From Deinandra increscens subsp. villosa (Eukaryota; Streptophyta; Magnoliopsida; Asterales; Asteraceae), in contig JBCNJP010000010.1 in assembly GCA_039602395.1 (NCBI GenBank), forward strand, positions 96,315,729 to 96,379,728: a DNA stretch of 64,000 nucleotides. Reading direction: 5' to 3'. Every line of letters begins with the position of its first letter. The stretch's first letter is position 1. Made by a program: the position numbers and the translations under genes. Below, piece after piece: positions 10,453-21,408 of the stretch. The notes under the pieces are model-generated. The model saw only the letters and a list, made by a program, of their open reading frames with translations. It searched no databases and was not told the DNA's origin.

Positions 10453-11554
10453 GTCCTCAAGTGTTTAAATAGTTCGTTCACTCTGGCCTTCAGTTTGAGG
10501 GTACGCCAAGCTCATATCAAGTCGCATACCCAATCTTTTATGCATTGATTTCCAAAAGTGAGAGGTAAATCGGGCGCCCCGATCCGAGATAATGGAGATT
10601 GACACCCCGTTCCTAGAGACAATTTCTTTTACTTGATCTTAGCGAGCTTCTCCGTTTTGAAAGTTTCCTCAATGGCCAGAAAATGCGCGGACTTAGTTAA
10701 TCGGTCTACAATCACCCAGATAGTGTCACAACCACTAGGGGTCTTTGGCAACTTTGTAATGAAGTCCATTGATATTTGTTCCCATTTTACTCGGGAATTT
10801 TTGGTTGTTGAAGTAACCCCGATGGTTTATGATATTATGCCTTAACCTTAAAACACGTCAAGCACTTGCTCACATAGGTAGCAATGTCTGCTTTCATGTT
10901 TAGCCACCAGTAAGCTACCTTTAGGTCATGGTACATCTTGTCTGAACCAGGATGGATTGAGTATCGAGATTTATGAGATTCGTCCATTACAAGCTTACGT
11001 AAATTTCCAAAGAAAGCAACCAATAGCCGGTTTTGGAAATACCGCGTACCATTAGCTTTAGTTTCCAATTGCTTGTCCATCCCACGAAGCGATTCAGCTA
11101 CCCGGTTTTCATCCTTTAGTGCTTCGATCTGAGCGTTGCGGACCTGATCAGGTAGTCCGGCGTGAATTATTAGTTGTAATGCCCGAACCCGCTTTGGTTT
11201 GGCATTATCTTTTCTGCTAATGGCATCGGCTACCACGTTAGCCTTCTCCGGATGGTACTTTATAGCACATTCGTAATCTTTTAATAGCTTATCCCATCGA
11301 CGTTGCCTCATGTTTAGTTCTTTATGGTCAAAAATGTGTTGTAGGGTCTTTTGGTCCGTATATATAGTGCACTTTGTACCATATAAATAGTGCCTCCAAA
11401 TCTTTAGTGCGAAAACCACAACTCCCAACTCTAGATCATGAGTGGTGTAGTTTTTCTCGTGAATTTTCAGCTGCCGAGAAGCGTAAGCAATAACTTTCTC
11501 GCATCGCAGTAACACGCAACCGAGACCCTGGATGGAGGCGTCGCAGTACACCAC
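10453..11554 (-). pseudogene. RNase H and integrase core of pol
   Basis: The open frame 11554-10835 begins at the RNase H with VYCDASIQGLGCVL and shows YASRQLK, DQKTLQHIF (His of the usual TDHKSL replaced by Gln) and NVVADAISRK. Next is the integrase zinc-binding HHCC part (HKSRYSIHPG... CLTC). The integrase core follows in shifted frames: MDFITKLPKTPSG near 10770, SDRGARFTSHFWK near 10570 and QSERTI near 10480, so the three catalytic acidic residues are still legible. Frame changes near 10840 and a stop after QSERTI break the reading. Confidence 0.85.
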
Positions 11555-11733
11555 GAAGTCATTTGTCCCTTCTGGCAGGGATAAGATGGATGTGCTTCAT
11601 AGCTTTTGCTTAAGCAACTAAATTGCCTGCTAATGCTTGTGATTACACTTAAAAACGACGCCTTTCTGTGTTAACGTTGTGAGGAGTTGGGCAATCTTTG
11701 AAAAGCCCTCAATGAAACGCCTGTAATAACTTG

Positions 11734-12504
11734 CTAAACCCAAGAATTGTCGAACTTAAGTCGGAGTGCTGGGTGCCTCCTAGTTTTTGATCGCCTCAAT
11801 TTTTGCCGGATCAACATGGATTCCACTTTCGTTAACCACATGGCCAAGGAATTGCACCTCCCGAATCCAAAAATCACATTTGGAGAATTTTGCATATAAT
11901 TCCTCCTGTCGCAGCTGTTGCAAAACCAACCGTAAGTGCTCCTCATGCTCTTCCTTGCTCTTCGAGAAAATAAGAATGTCATCAATAAAAAACGATGACA
12001 AACTTGTCCAGGTACGATTTACACAACCGATTCATGAGGTCCATAAATACGGCGAGTGCATTAGTTAGCCCAAATGTCATAACCAGAAATTCGAAGTGAC
12101 CGTACCTTGTGCAAATGCCGTCTTGGAAATGTCTTCCTCCTTTACACGTAGTTGATGGTAGCTGGACCTTAAATCAATTTTTGAGTAATAGCTCGACCCT
12201 TGGAGTTGGTCGAACAGGTCGTCAATGCGAGGCAGAGGGTAGCAATTTTTGATAGTGACCTTGTTTAGTTCTCGATAATACACATGTGGAACGTCCCGTC
12301 TTTCTTCTTCACAAAAAGGACAGGGGCTCCCCATGGCGATGTGCTTGGTCGAATGAAGCCTTTATCTAAAAGTTCCTGCAATTGTGTAGATAATTCTTTC
12401 AGTTCAGATGGGGCTAATCTGTAGGGAGCCCGAGCAATTGGCGCCGCTCCGGCAGCGAGTGAGATTTCAAACTCGACCTGACGATGGGGCGGAAGGCCAA
12501 ACAA
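11734..12504 (-). pseudogene. Reverse transcriptase of the chromovirus
   Basis: In order on the minus strand: the start of RT with ISLAAGAAPIARAPYRLAP and GFIRPSTSPWGAPVLFVKKKDG, then YRELNKVTIKNCYPLPRIDDLFDQLQ and YSKIDLRSSYHQLRV, then the catalytic FIDDILIFSKSKEEH and VQFLGHVVNESGI. The catalytic aspartates are present. At least three frame changes (near 12270, 12080 and 11780) separate the pieces, so no functional enzyme can be made. Confidence 0.88.
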
Positions 12505-12652
12505 GTATTCTGGAAGAAACGTCAGGGAAATCGCGTACTACAGGAATGTCTTCTACCTTCCTCTCCTCCCGCGAATTGTCAGTTACTAGGGCCAAGAATG
12601 ACGTGCAATTTTTCTTTCTCAGACACTTCTGAGCCTTCAAGAAGGAAATAAT

Positions 12653-13060
12653 TCACTTGAAAGTACCGCTTCTTTCACTTTGAACAAAAATGGCTTCCCC
12701 GCTGTGAAGTGGAATACGGACAACTTTATTGTTGCAGATGATCTCAGCGTTGTGGTCAGACAACCAGTCCATGCCGATGATGACATTTAAAGTTCCGAAT
12801 GGTGTGAGCATAACTTCGATATAAAAACTATGGCCAGATAGTTCTATCTTACATTGCTTGTAAATGTGTCTTACACTCACTATTTTTCCATCAGCTAATT
12901 CTATGGAATAAGCAGTTTCTAATTCTACTGGTTTGATCCCTAGCAGTTTACTAAAGTCTTTTGATATGAAACTTTTATCGGCACCCGAATGAAAAAGAAA
13001 ATTAGCAAAGCGGTTATTTAGAGGGAACTTACCAGTCACCACATTGTTGTCGTTCTTTGC
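12653..13060 (-). pseudogene. Aspartic protease with lost catalytic residue
   Basis: The C-terminal part of the frame 13477-12653. The catalytic box reads LFHSGADKSFIS where gypsy proteases have D-S/T-G-A: the aspartate has become histidine (GAC/GAT to CAC/CAT needs one base change). The flap and the downstream VIIGMDWLSDHNA are present. Without the aspartate the protease cannot cleave its polyprotein. Confidence 0.85.
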
Positions 13061-14317
13061 ATATCCCTTGCCTATAGTAAATGCTCTACCCCTAGCACCA
13101 CCACCACCACCATTATTATTGTTCGACTTCAACTGTGGGCAGTCTCGTTTGATGTGGCCTTCTTTTCCACAGTGATAGCATCCCTTTTGCTGTTGTTTTG
13201 TCTGAATTTCTCCGCGACAATCTTTGGCGGCATGGCCTATTTTCCCGCACCGTCGGCATTGAAGCTTCTCACACTGACCATAGTGATGGTACCCACACTT
13301 GTTGCACTTGGGGTACTTCCCATTGTACTTGCCTTGGTTGCTTGAACCACTCTGATTGTTACCCCGATTGTTATAATCATGCCTTCCATGTTTGGGCTGT
13401 GGTTGCTGAGATGATGGAGACTTTAAGTCACTCTTTTCCCCATTTCCTTTTGTTTTCTGTTGCACTAGCAGAGGCACCCCTTTTTGGCAGAATTCCCTGA
13501 TTCACAGCTGTTTCCGTCAGCTTATGGGCCATACGGATGGCCAGTTGTATAGTAGTAGGGTTACTTGAGAACACCATTCCCTGGATCCGTGGGGCTAACC
13601 CACCAAGATATATCTCGATCCGCTTGTATGCTGGTTGTACCAAGTTTGGGCATAAGTTTGCTAATTCATTATGGCGCCGAGTGTAGGCTTCGATTTCTGA
13701 CCCCTGCATCTTCAAATCTTGGAGTTCTCGTTCCAGCTTCTGAAGTTCATCTCTTGGGTAGTATTCCTCAGTGATTGCTGCTTTGGAATCATTCCAAGTC
13801 ATGGCGTTATCTTCTATAATTTCTAACATCTGCACCTGTAGGTTCCACCATGTGAGGGCGGGGCCCTCCAATGTACTAGCAGCGAACTTCACTTTGTTTA
13901 CTTGGAGGCAATTGCATACAGCAAAAACCGACTCTGTCTTTTCAATCCAACGCAGCATCCCCACTGCGCCAGTCTCTCTTGTAAATGTGGGTGGCTTTCA
14001 ATCCATAAATTGCTTATGCGTACTGGTACCCGCACCTGCAATTCATAGAAATAAATGTATTTGTTACATCCCATCCCCGATGAGTTGGCATGTTAATAGA
14101 GAGATAAAACCTTACCTTGCTTTTGCACTGGGTGCTGTTCCTGGTAGGCTTCCAGTGCTGCAACGACTCTTTTATTCACTAACGTGTTGATTTGGGCCGC
14201 TATCATATTGGCTGGGTTTCCGCTTCTACGTCCCGACGTTATCCTTTCAATCACAAACATCCAAAATGAGACAAAGATTTTAATGCAATATATCATCCAG
14301 ATACATACACATAGCAC
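13061..14317 (-). pseudogene. gag of the chromovirus, split by an intron-like segment
   Basis: The N-terminal piece (14317-14116) has NPANMIAAQINTLVNKRVV. After the segment at 14036-14115 the frame resumes with GTSTHKQFM, a stop codon, then GAVGMLRWIEKTESVF and the retrotransposon gag core (LEGPALTWWN, EYYPRDELQKLE, ANLCPNLV). A frame change near 13450 leads to the knuckles CNKCGYHHYGQC, CRRCGKIGHAAKDC and CYHCGKEGHIKRDC. Gag forms the particle and the CCHC knuckles bind RNA. The stop after FMD and the frameshift make it a pseudogene. Confidence 0.85.
14036..14115 (-). other. Intron-like 80-nt segment within gag
   Basis: On the minus strand the exon side ends AAGCAAG and the segment begins GTAAGG; it ends TTCTATGAATTGCAG before GTGCGGG. 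Removing it keeps the gag frame in phase 1, and the join restores a part resembling Tekay-type gag (THKQF... GAVGMLRW). It contains stops in the gag frame. Splicing is inferred from the sites and the frame only. Confidence 0.6.
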
Positions 14318-14471
14318 AACGAATCAACAACGTCTGAACACAACATAATAAATCAAATGGTAATTTCAATTTAAATAAACTTGCAACTAGTTCACATAAA
14401 TATCGAAAATCCAAAAATTAGTATTCAAAGTACCAGTTGATGGGGACAACCCGTCCCATCTAGGTTCATGA

Positions 14472-15186
14472 CTAAATATCATTATCAACGGAGGAGATAT
14501 CCGGATGGTCGTCCTCTACATGTTCCTCTTCCTTCTGAGGTTCTATCTCCTCCTCGGGCTCAATTTCTCCTTCGGGCACGAGTTCCTCTTCGGGTTCTAT
14601 TTCACCCTCAGGTTCTACTTGTACAGGTTCTATATCACCCTCTTGGGCCATCAACATTAATTCCAGATTCGCCATACTATTCTTGAGTTGTTCTAAATCT
14701 TCCTCTTTGAGCTTGGGTTCATTTCTTTCAGTATGAAACTCTTTTGTAAGGTCCCGAAGGTTATTTCATAGTTCCTCAAACTGCACCAACAACCTTCCAC
14801 GTCCCTCGTCAGTGAACCTCACATCCTATTTTAGTCTCTTGCTACGACGCTCTTGTTTCAGTAACCTCTCCTCTTGAACCTGTAGTTTCCCTAGCATTTC
14901 CTTATTCTTCCTTTTTAGTTCTTCGATTGCGGCACCCATTTCTTGACACTGTGAGTTGTTTTCCCCCATTTAGACACAAGGAATGCAACAATCGTTCCAC
15001 TGGATAGAATATTGGGGACAGGGTCCATGGCCATATCCGTGCGTTTGCCTCTTGGGGAAGTGGAGGTACTCCTTCGTTGCGTATCATCATGTCCACTGCG
15101 AAAGGATACCAAGCCCAACTCTCGGGTGCATATCCATTTTCATTTGTCAAAGGGGTTGAGGAAGGAGCGGATGATGAACCAGCCAT
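14472..15186 (-). pseudogene. Additional ORF upstream of gag, coiled coil plus acidic tail
   Basis: The start is MAGSSSAP at 15186, just after the TA run of the leader. The first part has SWAWYPFAVDMMIRNEGVPP. After a frame change near 14970 the reading continues as EMGAAIEELKRKNKEML, VQEERLLKQERRSKRLK, then across two stops (near 14830 and 14770) as LRDLTKEFHTERNEPKLKEE and ends in an acidic repeat (EPEGEIEPEEE and variants), stop near 14472. Heptad-like Leu/Ile spacing and charge suggest a coiled coil. It lies between the primer-binding site and gag on the sense strand. Function unknown; it is not a standard gypsy protein. Confidence 0.6.
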
Positions 15187-15195
15187 GTCTGTACG

Positions 15196-15199
<4 letters not shown>

Positions 15200-15238
<39 letters not shown>
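15200..15238. repeat. (TA)n microsatellite in the chromovirus leader
   Basis: TA dinucleotides between the primer-binding site and the upstream ORF start. Probably arose within the element after insertion. Confidence 0.9.
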
Positions 15239-15241
<3 letters not shown>

Positions 15242-15364
15242 TAAAATGCTTGTAATGAATGAAATATCGATATGTAACTAAATCAGGTGTGTGTTCTCGT
15301 GTATGACAAATGCAACTCTAAGCCTATAGTTGGCAATATGCAAGACCGGGTTTACTATAACCAA

Positions 15365-15378
15365 TGGCTTTGATACCA
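15365..15378 (-). other. Primer-binding site, iMet-tRNA type
   Basis: The minus strand reads TGGTATCAAAGCCA three bases inside the 5' LTR end. The usual iMet site is TGGTATCAGAGC; one base differs. It starts minus-strand synthesis from the right-hand LTR. Confidence 0.85.
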
Positions 15379-15381
15379 ATC

Positions 15382-17417
15382 TGTCACACCTTCAAAATCC
15401 ACCTGTGGACTATAACCGCGAGGTGTGTGACAAACCAGGACCCGAGTCATTAGCCCTACCAAACCATGCAAAAATAGTTTTAAAATCAAACACAAATGCG
15501 GAAGCGTAAAAGAAAGTAAGTAATGCTGTTACGCAAACACGCGCCCAAAACCAAATGGTAAAAGTACTCCAAAGAGAAACGTGTTTGAAAACATAGATAA
15601 AATCTGGGACTCCATGCAACCATGAACCCTACGTGCTCATACCTCAATGACCTGCGAAAGACATGCTTTGTGGGTCAACGCAAAGGCTGGTGAGTTCATA
15701 AATATCAATACAAGAAAAGTAAATGTTTGTAAAGATGCTTGTACCATGGTAATCATAATCATAATTGTAGCTAGCAAGGCCATAATGCTATCACTATGTG
15801 GTTCGCAACCGAAGCGTGATTGTTTGTGTTTATAATGCCTTTCCACCATGGCCTAACACAGACGATGATGATATTGTCTAGGCTAATATTACACCCGTTC
15901 GACATCCAGTCGAGTTAGAGCGACTAAGGCGGGTGGAGTTTGTCAGACCCAGTAGTACTACCAAAGATTACCTCGCTTTCTCATAAACTAACGATTCGAA
16001 ATGTAAGGACTTGCAGTTCGTGTTATGTGTGCACATACGTGATCAACTATAAAATTATATTACCAAAACTGCTTGTAGCATGCTTTTCTCACTAACTGAG
16101 ATACTTAGAGAAAAATGTTCGAGAACTTACCTTCGGGAGCTCGGCAAGAAAGTTTAATGAAAGTGTTGATGAATTACTACGAATCACCTATATGTTTGTA
16201 ACTGTGTAAGACTACAGTGCATGAACAACTTAACTGAATCAATCGATCCTGACGGCACGTTGGTGACTCGTTACCAATTGAGTTTGTTTGTTCAGTTAAA
16301 CTTTCCAAATCCGGAAAGTTTCTATATTAGGAAAATTCCTTTAATTAGCAAGTTTTCCAGTTATAGCAGGTAAGCACATGTTAATCGTTTCTAGCATGCA
16401 TCCTAGTCGTTTTACAGTGGTAATATATAGCACGTAACGTTTTTCACGTCTCAATAATTATGTTAACCCAGTACACATATTAATCCAATTTAATTAAACC
16501 AAATTATTTAATTATACCAAATTATATTTCATGCAAGGATTTATCGTTTAAACATGTTCACCACACACGACATCATTCATGATATAGCTCGACTAATAAA
16601 GTTCATAAAATCACACAATCACATAATCTTTTTAACATGCGAGATACATTGCGGTGTCATTAGATTATTAAGTGTAATATACATGCAAATATAATTTTCT
16701 AAAGGTTTAATTATATAAATTGTATGTCATATATTTCGCATCAAGTGATGATATCTTTATGGAACACACGCATAGCTACCACTAAACACATTACAATACA
16801 CATGTAAATCAACTATGAGGTAAAGTAGGTGAGGGGGCCAAAAGAAATTAGAATAAAAAGGATAATTTGCTGGGCGCTGGGTTTGAACCCGCCACCACAC
16901 AGTCTCTACTCCCATATCCTAACCACTAGGTCAGTTTTCAATTTCGTAATTTAATCCAGTTCCTAATTTATTTAACCATTTGCATTCTGGTGTCATTTCC
17001 CTACTAATGAAACATAATTAAAAAAGAATAAAAGTTATAGTGCGTTGGGTTCGAACATGGGACAACCTAGTCGCAACACAGGGCCTTAAACACTAGGCTA
17101 GATTCTGGTTTGGTGTTATACCTCAGATCATAATATATTTAACAACATAAGAACGAGTGTCATCTTCTCCATAATTCCAACTCTATCTCGTGTGTGGTTG
17201 TTCTTGGACTCGATAACGCATCTAACACTCGTATTAGATGTATAAATGCATGCATGTTTGATATAAATAATTGTTCACGTTCGTTTTTGTCCAGAAAAAT
17301 TCACCTGAATTTGTCGGGTGTCACATCATCCCCTTGTTGATGGAATTTTCGTCCCGAAAATTAAGATCGTTGCTTGTTCGCTAAACACAAAGAAAAATAA
17401 AAATTTTAGTTGTCACA
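15382..17417 (-). repeat. Chromovirus 5' LTR (2036 bp)
   Basis: TGTCACACCTTC...TTAGTTGTCACA, same length as the left LTR within one base. The tRNA-like stretches recur at 16871-16934 and 17040-17106. As the 5' LTR on the minus strand it would hold the promoter; I could not place a TATA box with certainty. Confidence 0.92.
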
Positions 17418-17422
17418 CTTTG
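17418..17422. repeat. Target-site duplication CTTTG, right
   Basis: Identical to 7628-7632 and directly after the LTR end TGTCACA. Confidence 0.9.
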
Positions 17423-17590
17423 TCTTCTGCACTCTCTAAATAGAGGTCGTTGAAGATCCTAATCTAAACCGATCTAAAGCGAAACGTTTGTTGCTCTGAT
17501 TTCGGCGTATGCATGCCATATGTGACGGCCTTACCTATCAGACGTAGATGCGACGTATGCTCTCTGGATGTGACTACAGATATTGCCTCT
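17423..17590. repeat. ~325-bp tandem repeat, copy 2, right half
   Basis: Continues the unit broken at 7632: TCTTCTGCACTCTCTAAATA here against TCTCTCTCTAAATGAATA at about 7333 in copy 1, then GATCC/GATCT, CGTTTGTT and GACGTATGCTC in the same order. Bases 17591-17822 continue as similar non-coding sequence without a supported gene. Confidence 0.55.
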
Positions 17591-17830
17591 CCGTATGTGA
17601 GTGCCGATTTTTTGCTCTTTGAGTGTGAGTGGATTTATTCATGGTTGCCGTCGGCTTCAAGGCTTCCGGCTTACATTCGTCGGCCTTTTTCTCAGACTAT
17701 AGATTTGACTTCCGCTGGACCATTTTTTGGGATATGGATCTCAGTTTTAATTTGGTTCTTGTTTTGGTTTTTTAAATGGTCCTGGCTTGGCGATGTTTCT
17801 ATGTTTGTTGTCGGCTTGTTCTGCGAATAT

Positions 17831-18523
17831 TAAGGGTGTTCGCGGTCCGGTTTTTACGGTTTTTGAGTCAAACCATAAACCAAACCGTTAGTTACGGTTT
17901 TTAATAATCGAAAACCTAAACCGAACCGCTAAAAATTAAAACCGAACCAAACCGAACCGTTACTTCCGGTTTGGTTTCGGTTTGGTTTCACGGTTTAGGA
18001 TATTTAGGCTTTCAATATAAGTTTTGAATATAAAATTAAAATTAAAAGAAAATTTGAAATCAACTTTATCAAATGTGGGAATGAGAATATGAGCTAGTCT
18101 ACTATACTTGTCATTTCTAATTTGTTAATACAAAATCCACCTCTAAATAGAACATGTAACCTCCAAAACATGATGTAAATACTAAATTTCATAATATAAA
18201 CAATAGTATACTAGATTTCCAGAATGAAAACATGTCTAAATTTCCAAATTACTTGTTATTAAACGCTAAAATCCAAAATCTCATTACAAAAAACAAGTCA
18301 ATGTACTTTATATATATATATATATTATTTATTATATGTACATGGTCCGGTCCGGTTTTTTACGACCGGTTTTTCATATAAACCATAAACCAAACCGTTC
18401 ACAACGGTTTAAAATTTTTGAAACCGACCGACCGTTCGTAAAGAAAAAAAACCGACCACGAAACCGAACCGATGACCGGTTTGGACGGTTTCGCGGTTTG
18501 AAACCGAACCATGAACACCCTTA
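17831..18523. mobile_element. hAT-type non-autonomous element with 8-bp TSD
   Basis: The termini are inverted: TAAGGGTGTTCGCGGTCCGG on the left; the right end read in reverse is TAAGGGTGTTCATGGTTCGG. The flanks carry the 8-bp duplication GCGAATAT (17823-17830 and 18524-18531). The 8-bp duplication points to the hAT superfamily. The 693-bp body is dense in ACCGAACC/GGTTTCGG words near both ends and AT-rich in the middle, with a short TA run near 18310. No transposase. Confidence 0.88.
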
Positions 18524-18531
18524 GCGAATAT

Positions 18532-19178
18532 AGATTTGGCTTCCGTTGGACCACTTCTCGGGATATTTCTTATGATAATGCATGGATTTTGGATACGAGT
18601 TCAACATTCTAATGTTATAAAAAGATGAGTTTAATTCTTTGCTTTTGAAAATTGATATGTATTATTTGTGGGGTTTACCAATTTGATTTCTTATTTTCTG
18701 ATTCTAAATCTTTGGCGCCTGAAACATGGCTATTATAATATCACTTGGGGGTAGTCTCTCTCTATTTGTTAACTTGATGTTACTGAGGAGGAATGTGGTC
18801 AAATAATCAACTAAGAGCAGTAGTCACCTTTGGTTCACCATTTTTGTTCTGTAATGGTAAAAATATTTTTGATCAATTAGGTCTAGACGAGAATCATGTT
18901 TTATTGGGCCGTTTTCATGGTGGTTGCTAAGTGGCCTCCTTTGGCTTTTCAAAATCGGCTAATATGATCTTTGGATTTGAGCTTATCATTGTGGGTTTTA
19001 CTTTTATTCGACTGTGGATTGGTGGCCACTGATCTCCGATGTGTCACCGCTCCTTAATATTTATTTGTCCTTGATTATTTGTATAAGATTTCTTAGTCCT
19101 TGATTATTTGTATAAGGCTATGACGAAACTTTATGAGCCTATGTTGCTGCTATTGAAATCATTTGTTTCTTTGAAGCT
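18532..19178. other. Non-coding stretch
   Basis: No supported gene. The opening bases (TATAGATTTGGCTTCCGTTGGACC) repeat a stretch at about 17698-17722 (TATAGATTTGACTTCCGCTGGACC), so the host sequence around the hAT element is itself repetitive. Confidence 0.4.
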
Positions 19179-19510
19179 ATGATGAACTTTTTCTGAGCGT
19201 ATGTTGCTACCAATTGTTCTTGATGGTTTCTATGAGGCTGTGATAAATTTTTTCTAAGACTATGTTGTTGCTAATCAAATAATTTGTTGCTTAAACCTGG
19301 CTACTGATTTGTTTGTTGAAACTTGGTTAGGTTTGTTTTTTTATTGATGGTGGTTTGGTGTTCCCAATGGTCTATGTGATGCTATGATGACGTTGTGTAG
19401 ATTATTTCTTCCGATTACACTAAATTTATTGTTTTAGTCTCAAGCTGATGATTTGTTTTCAATTGATGGTGGTTTGGTGTTCTTGATGATTTATGTGAGG
19501 CTATGATGAA
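19179..19510. repeat. Diverged minisatellite, ~65-bp units (continues upstream to about 19110)
   Basis: Words such as GAGGCTATGATGAA, TATGTTGCTGC/TATGTTGCTACC/TATGTTGTTGCT and GATGGTGGTTTGGTGTTC recur at irregular spacing. No coding function. The same pattern appears after the gap at 22904-23235. Confidence 0.45.
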
Positions 19511-20459
19511 TGAATTATTTCTTATTTCTGAGCCTATAGGTACTCTACATATAGAATTGCTTATAAATTCTTCTATTTGTCTGCTTCAGAATCCTTATAA
19601 GCAAACGGTTTGGATGCTTAGAGCTTGACTTGAGGATGAAGATACATTTCAGTTTACCATTTTCAGGTACATTTTTTGAACCAAGTAATCATAAAAATGC
19701 AAAGAGATAAAGCTTTTGAACCATATCTTTATGCAACAATAAGTACAAGTGGCTCTAGAAGTAAACTAAAATTGTGATTTTAGATCATTGCAATATGGAC
19801 ATTTCACTACAACTGCTGTAAATCCGGTTACGATAATGAATAGAATAAGAACGATAAACAACGAATAGAACCGAGATACAGATTACCACTCATTTCAACC
19901 CGAAGAACTTCCTAAACCGAATGTCGGTTACAGAAAACACCACCAAGACTCGAGTAAAGGTTCCAAAGATCACGTCTCAAAGTTGCTAAAATTTAAGATA
20001 GCAATGAAAGAAATTAAGATCTCAAACCAGATAACACAATCAACTTTTTTTTAAACTCAAATTCACTGCCCAACATAAACATAGTTTAAATACATATATA
20101 GGAGTAATGCTACGCCCTATTCTCTAGGAAATAAAAAAGGTGAAGTACTAATTCTAAAGCTAAGAGTACAACTACAAAAGCATAAGAAATAAATTGCAAT
20201 AAAAGACATGAGTAGATTGAAAGCTACTTTGCAGGTGATAGAAAACGTGGCTTCTAAACATGAATGCGATCCTTCAACCGTCACCATGGACTGTTGACCC
20301 CTTCCAAGTTTTAGGATTCAATTAAAAGGTTTATCCAAGACAATTAAAGAATATGTGGCAAATACTCTGGAGGCTGTAAGGGTTTGTAGTGGCTGGATGA
20401 GGATGCATATATTTTATATCACAATTCTCAAATCACATTCAATAGAAGGAAATAGTATG

Positions 20460-21170
20460 TCTCGACTGATATTGGATGAAAAGGGTGGTGTCCGCCTCAA
20501 AACTACCAGTGATCTCTTTGACGTTCTCAAGACTCGAGATCGAGTCTTTCTTGATGAGGGGGAGAATGAGGAGTCGGGAGGATCCGGCAACCCAATTAAT
20601 CCGGGACCTACCGATCCGAGTGATATATTCCCGAAGCTCACCGAGATGACTCGCGGATTAAAGAAAAAGAGTGGGCTGTGACGGTACTAGATAAAAGACG
20701 TCAAGATGTTCCTTATGACCCAGGTGGCTTTGATGCGGAGACAAAACTCGAGGACGAATTTTTTTTAAGACGGAGAGTATGATGCAGGAGCATACTAAAC
20801 CGAACCCAACCCATGACAATTTGAAGATTATCATATTTTTGGGATTTATTTGTTTATTTAATTTAGTTATCTTTAATTATTTTTGAATTATTTGGTTTCC
20901 TAATCTTTTGAGGATTTTTAAGGTTAGTTAGTTTTCTTGTTTATCTTTAGATCTTATAAATAGGGGTTTGAAGCAATTGTAAATGGAGTTGATTTTTATT
21001 GAATATTGAACGTTTGTTCTTGAACCTTTCGGTTCTAATGAGACTTTGATTTATCGATTGTTCTCGAGCGATTTTGTCGCTTCCATTATGCATCACTTGA
21101 AAAATGACTTGTCGCGCTCTTATCACGTCTAGGGAACGGTCTTTCTTCGATGTTATATAACATGTCTCAA
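20460..21170 (+). pseudogene. Ty3/gypsy pol C-terminal relic and adjoining LTR start, copy 1
   Basis: The plus strand ends in ETKLEDEFFLRRRV and a TGA at 20780-20782. This resembles the usual gypsy C-terminus (D-SRT--F-EGGED type), followed directly by an LTR-like start TGATGCAGGAGC. Upstream words with DPSDIFPKLTEMTRG resemble the GPMTRARAK part of such polyproteins. The putative LTR has a TATA box (TATAAATA, 20955-20962). Everything further upstream in pol is missing. Confidence 0.5.
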
Positions 21171-21408
21171 TATGAACATTTAAAACGTCTAGTCACTTTG
21201 ATGTTTGTGGTTGAGAAGTCAACATTTAATTTTAGTTTGACCGCTTCTTATATATAATTTGAAAATTCAAATTTGTTGAAGAAATTGCATCCAATAATAT
21301 AGAAATAATTAATGAACATGTCAAACCATTTTTAAAGACAAATTGTACACGTAAGTAAGGAGTTTTATCCAACTCTTCGATCAACTTGTTAAATATGCCC
21401 TTTTTTTA

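Larger units (their letters stand above)
7633..17417 (-). mobile_element. Complete Ty3/gypsy chromovirus (Tekay-like), inactive
   Basis: LTRs at both ends (7633-9667 and 15382-17417), 5-bp target duplication, iMet-type primer-binding site, polypurine tract, and minus-strand gag, protease, reverse transcriptase, RNase H, integrase and chromodomain-type C-terminus in the gypsy order. Domain order and a C-terminal tail with FIEEPVEIMDREIKTLKRSK are typical of the Tekay/Del chromovirus clade (family knowledge). Total length is 9785 bp. Frameshifts, stops and a lost protease aspartate show it is dead. The LTRs differ at several percent of positions by eye, so the insertion is not recent. Confidence 0.93.

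Noticed and set aside
20355..20681. 108-aa plus-strand ORF as an independent gene
   Set aside because: Its C-terminal half matches the tail of a gypsy polyprotein and the ORF is continued after frame breaks by the LEDEFF tail; treated as a retroelement relic.
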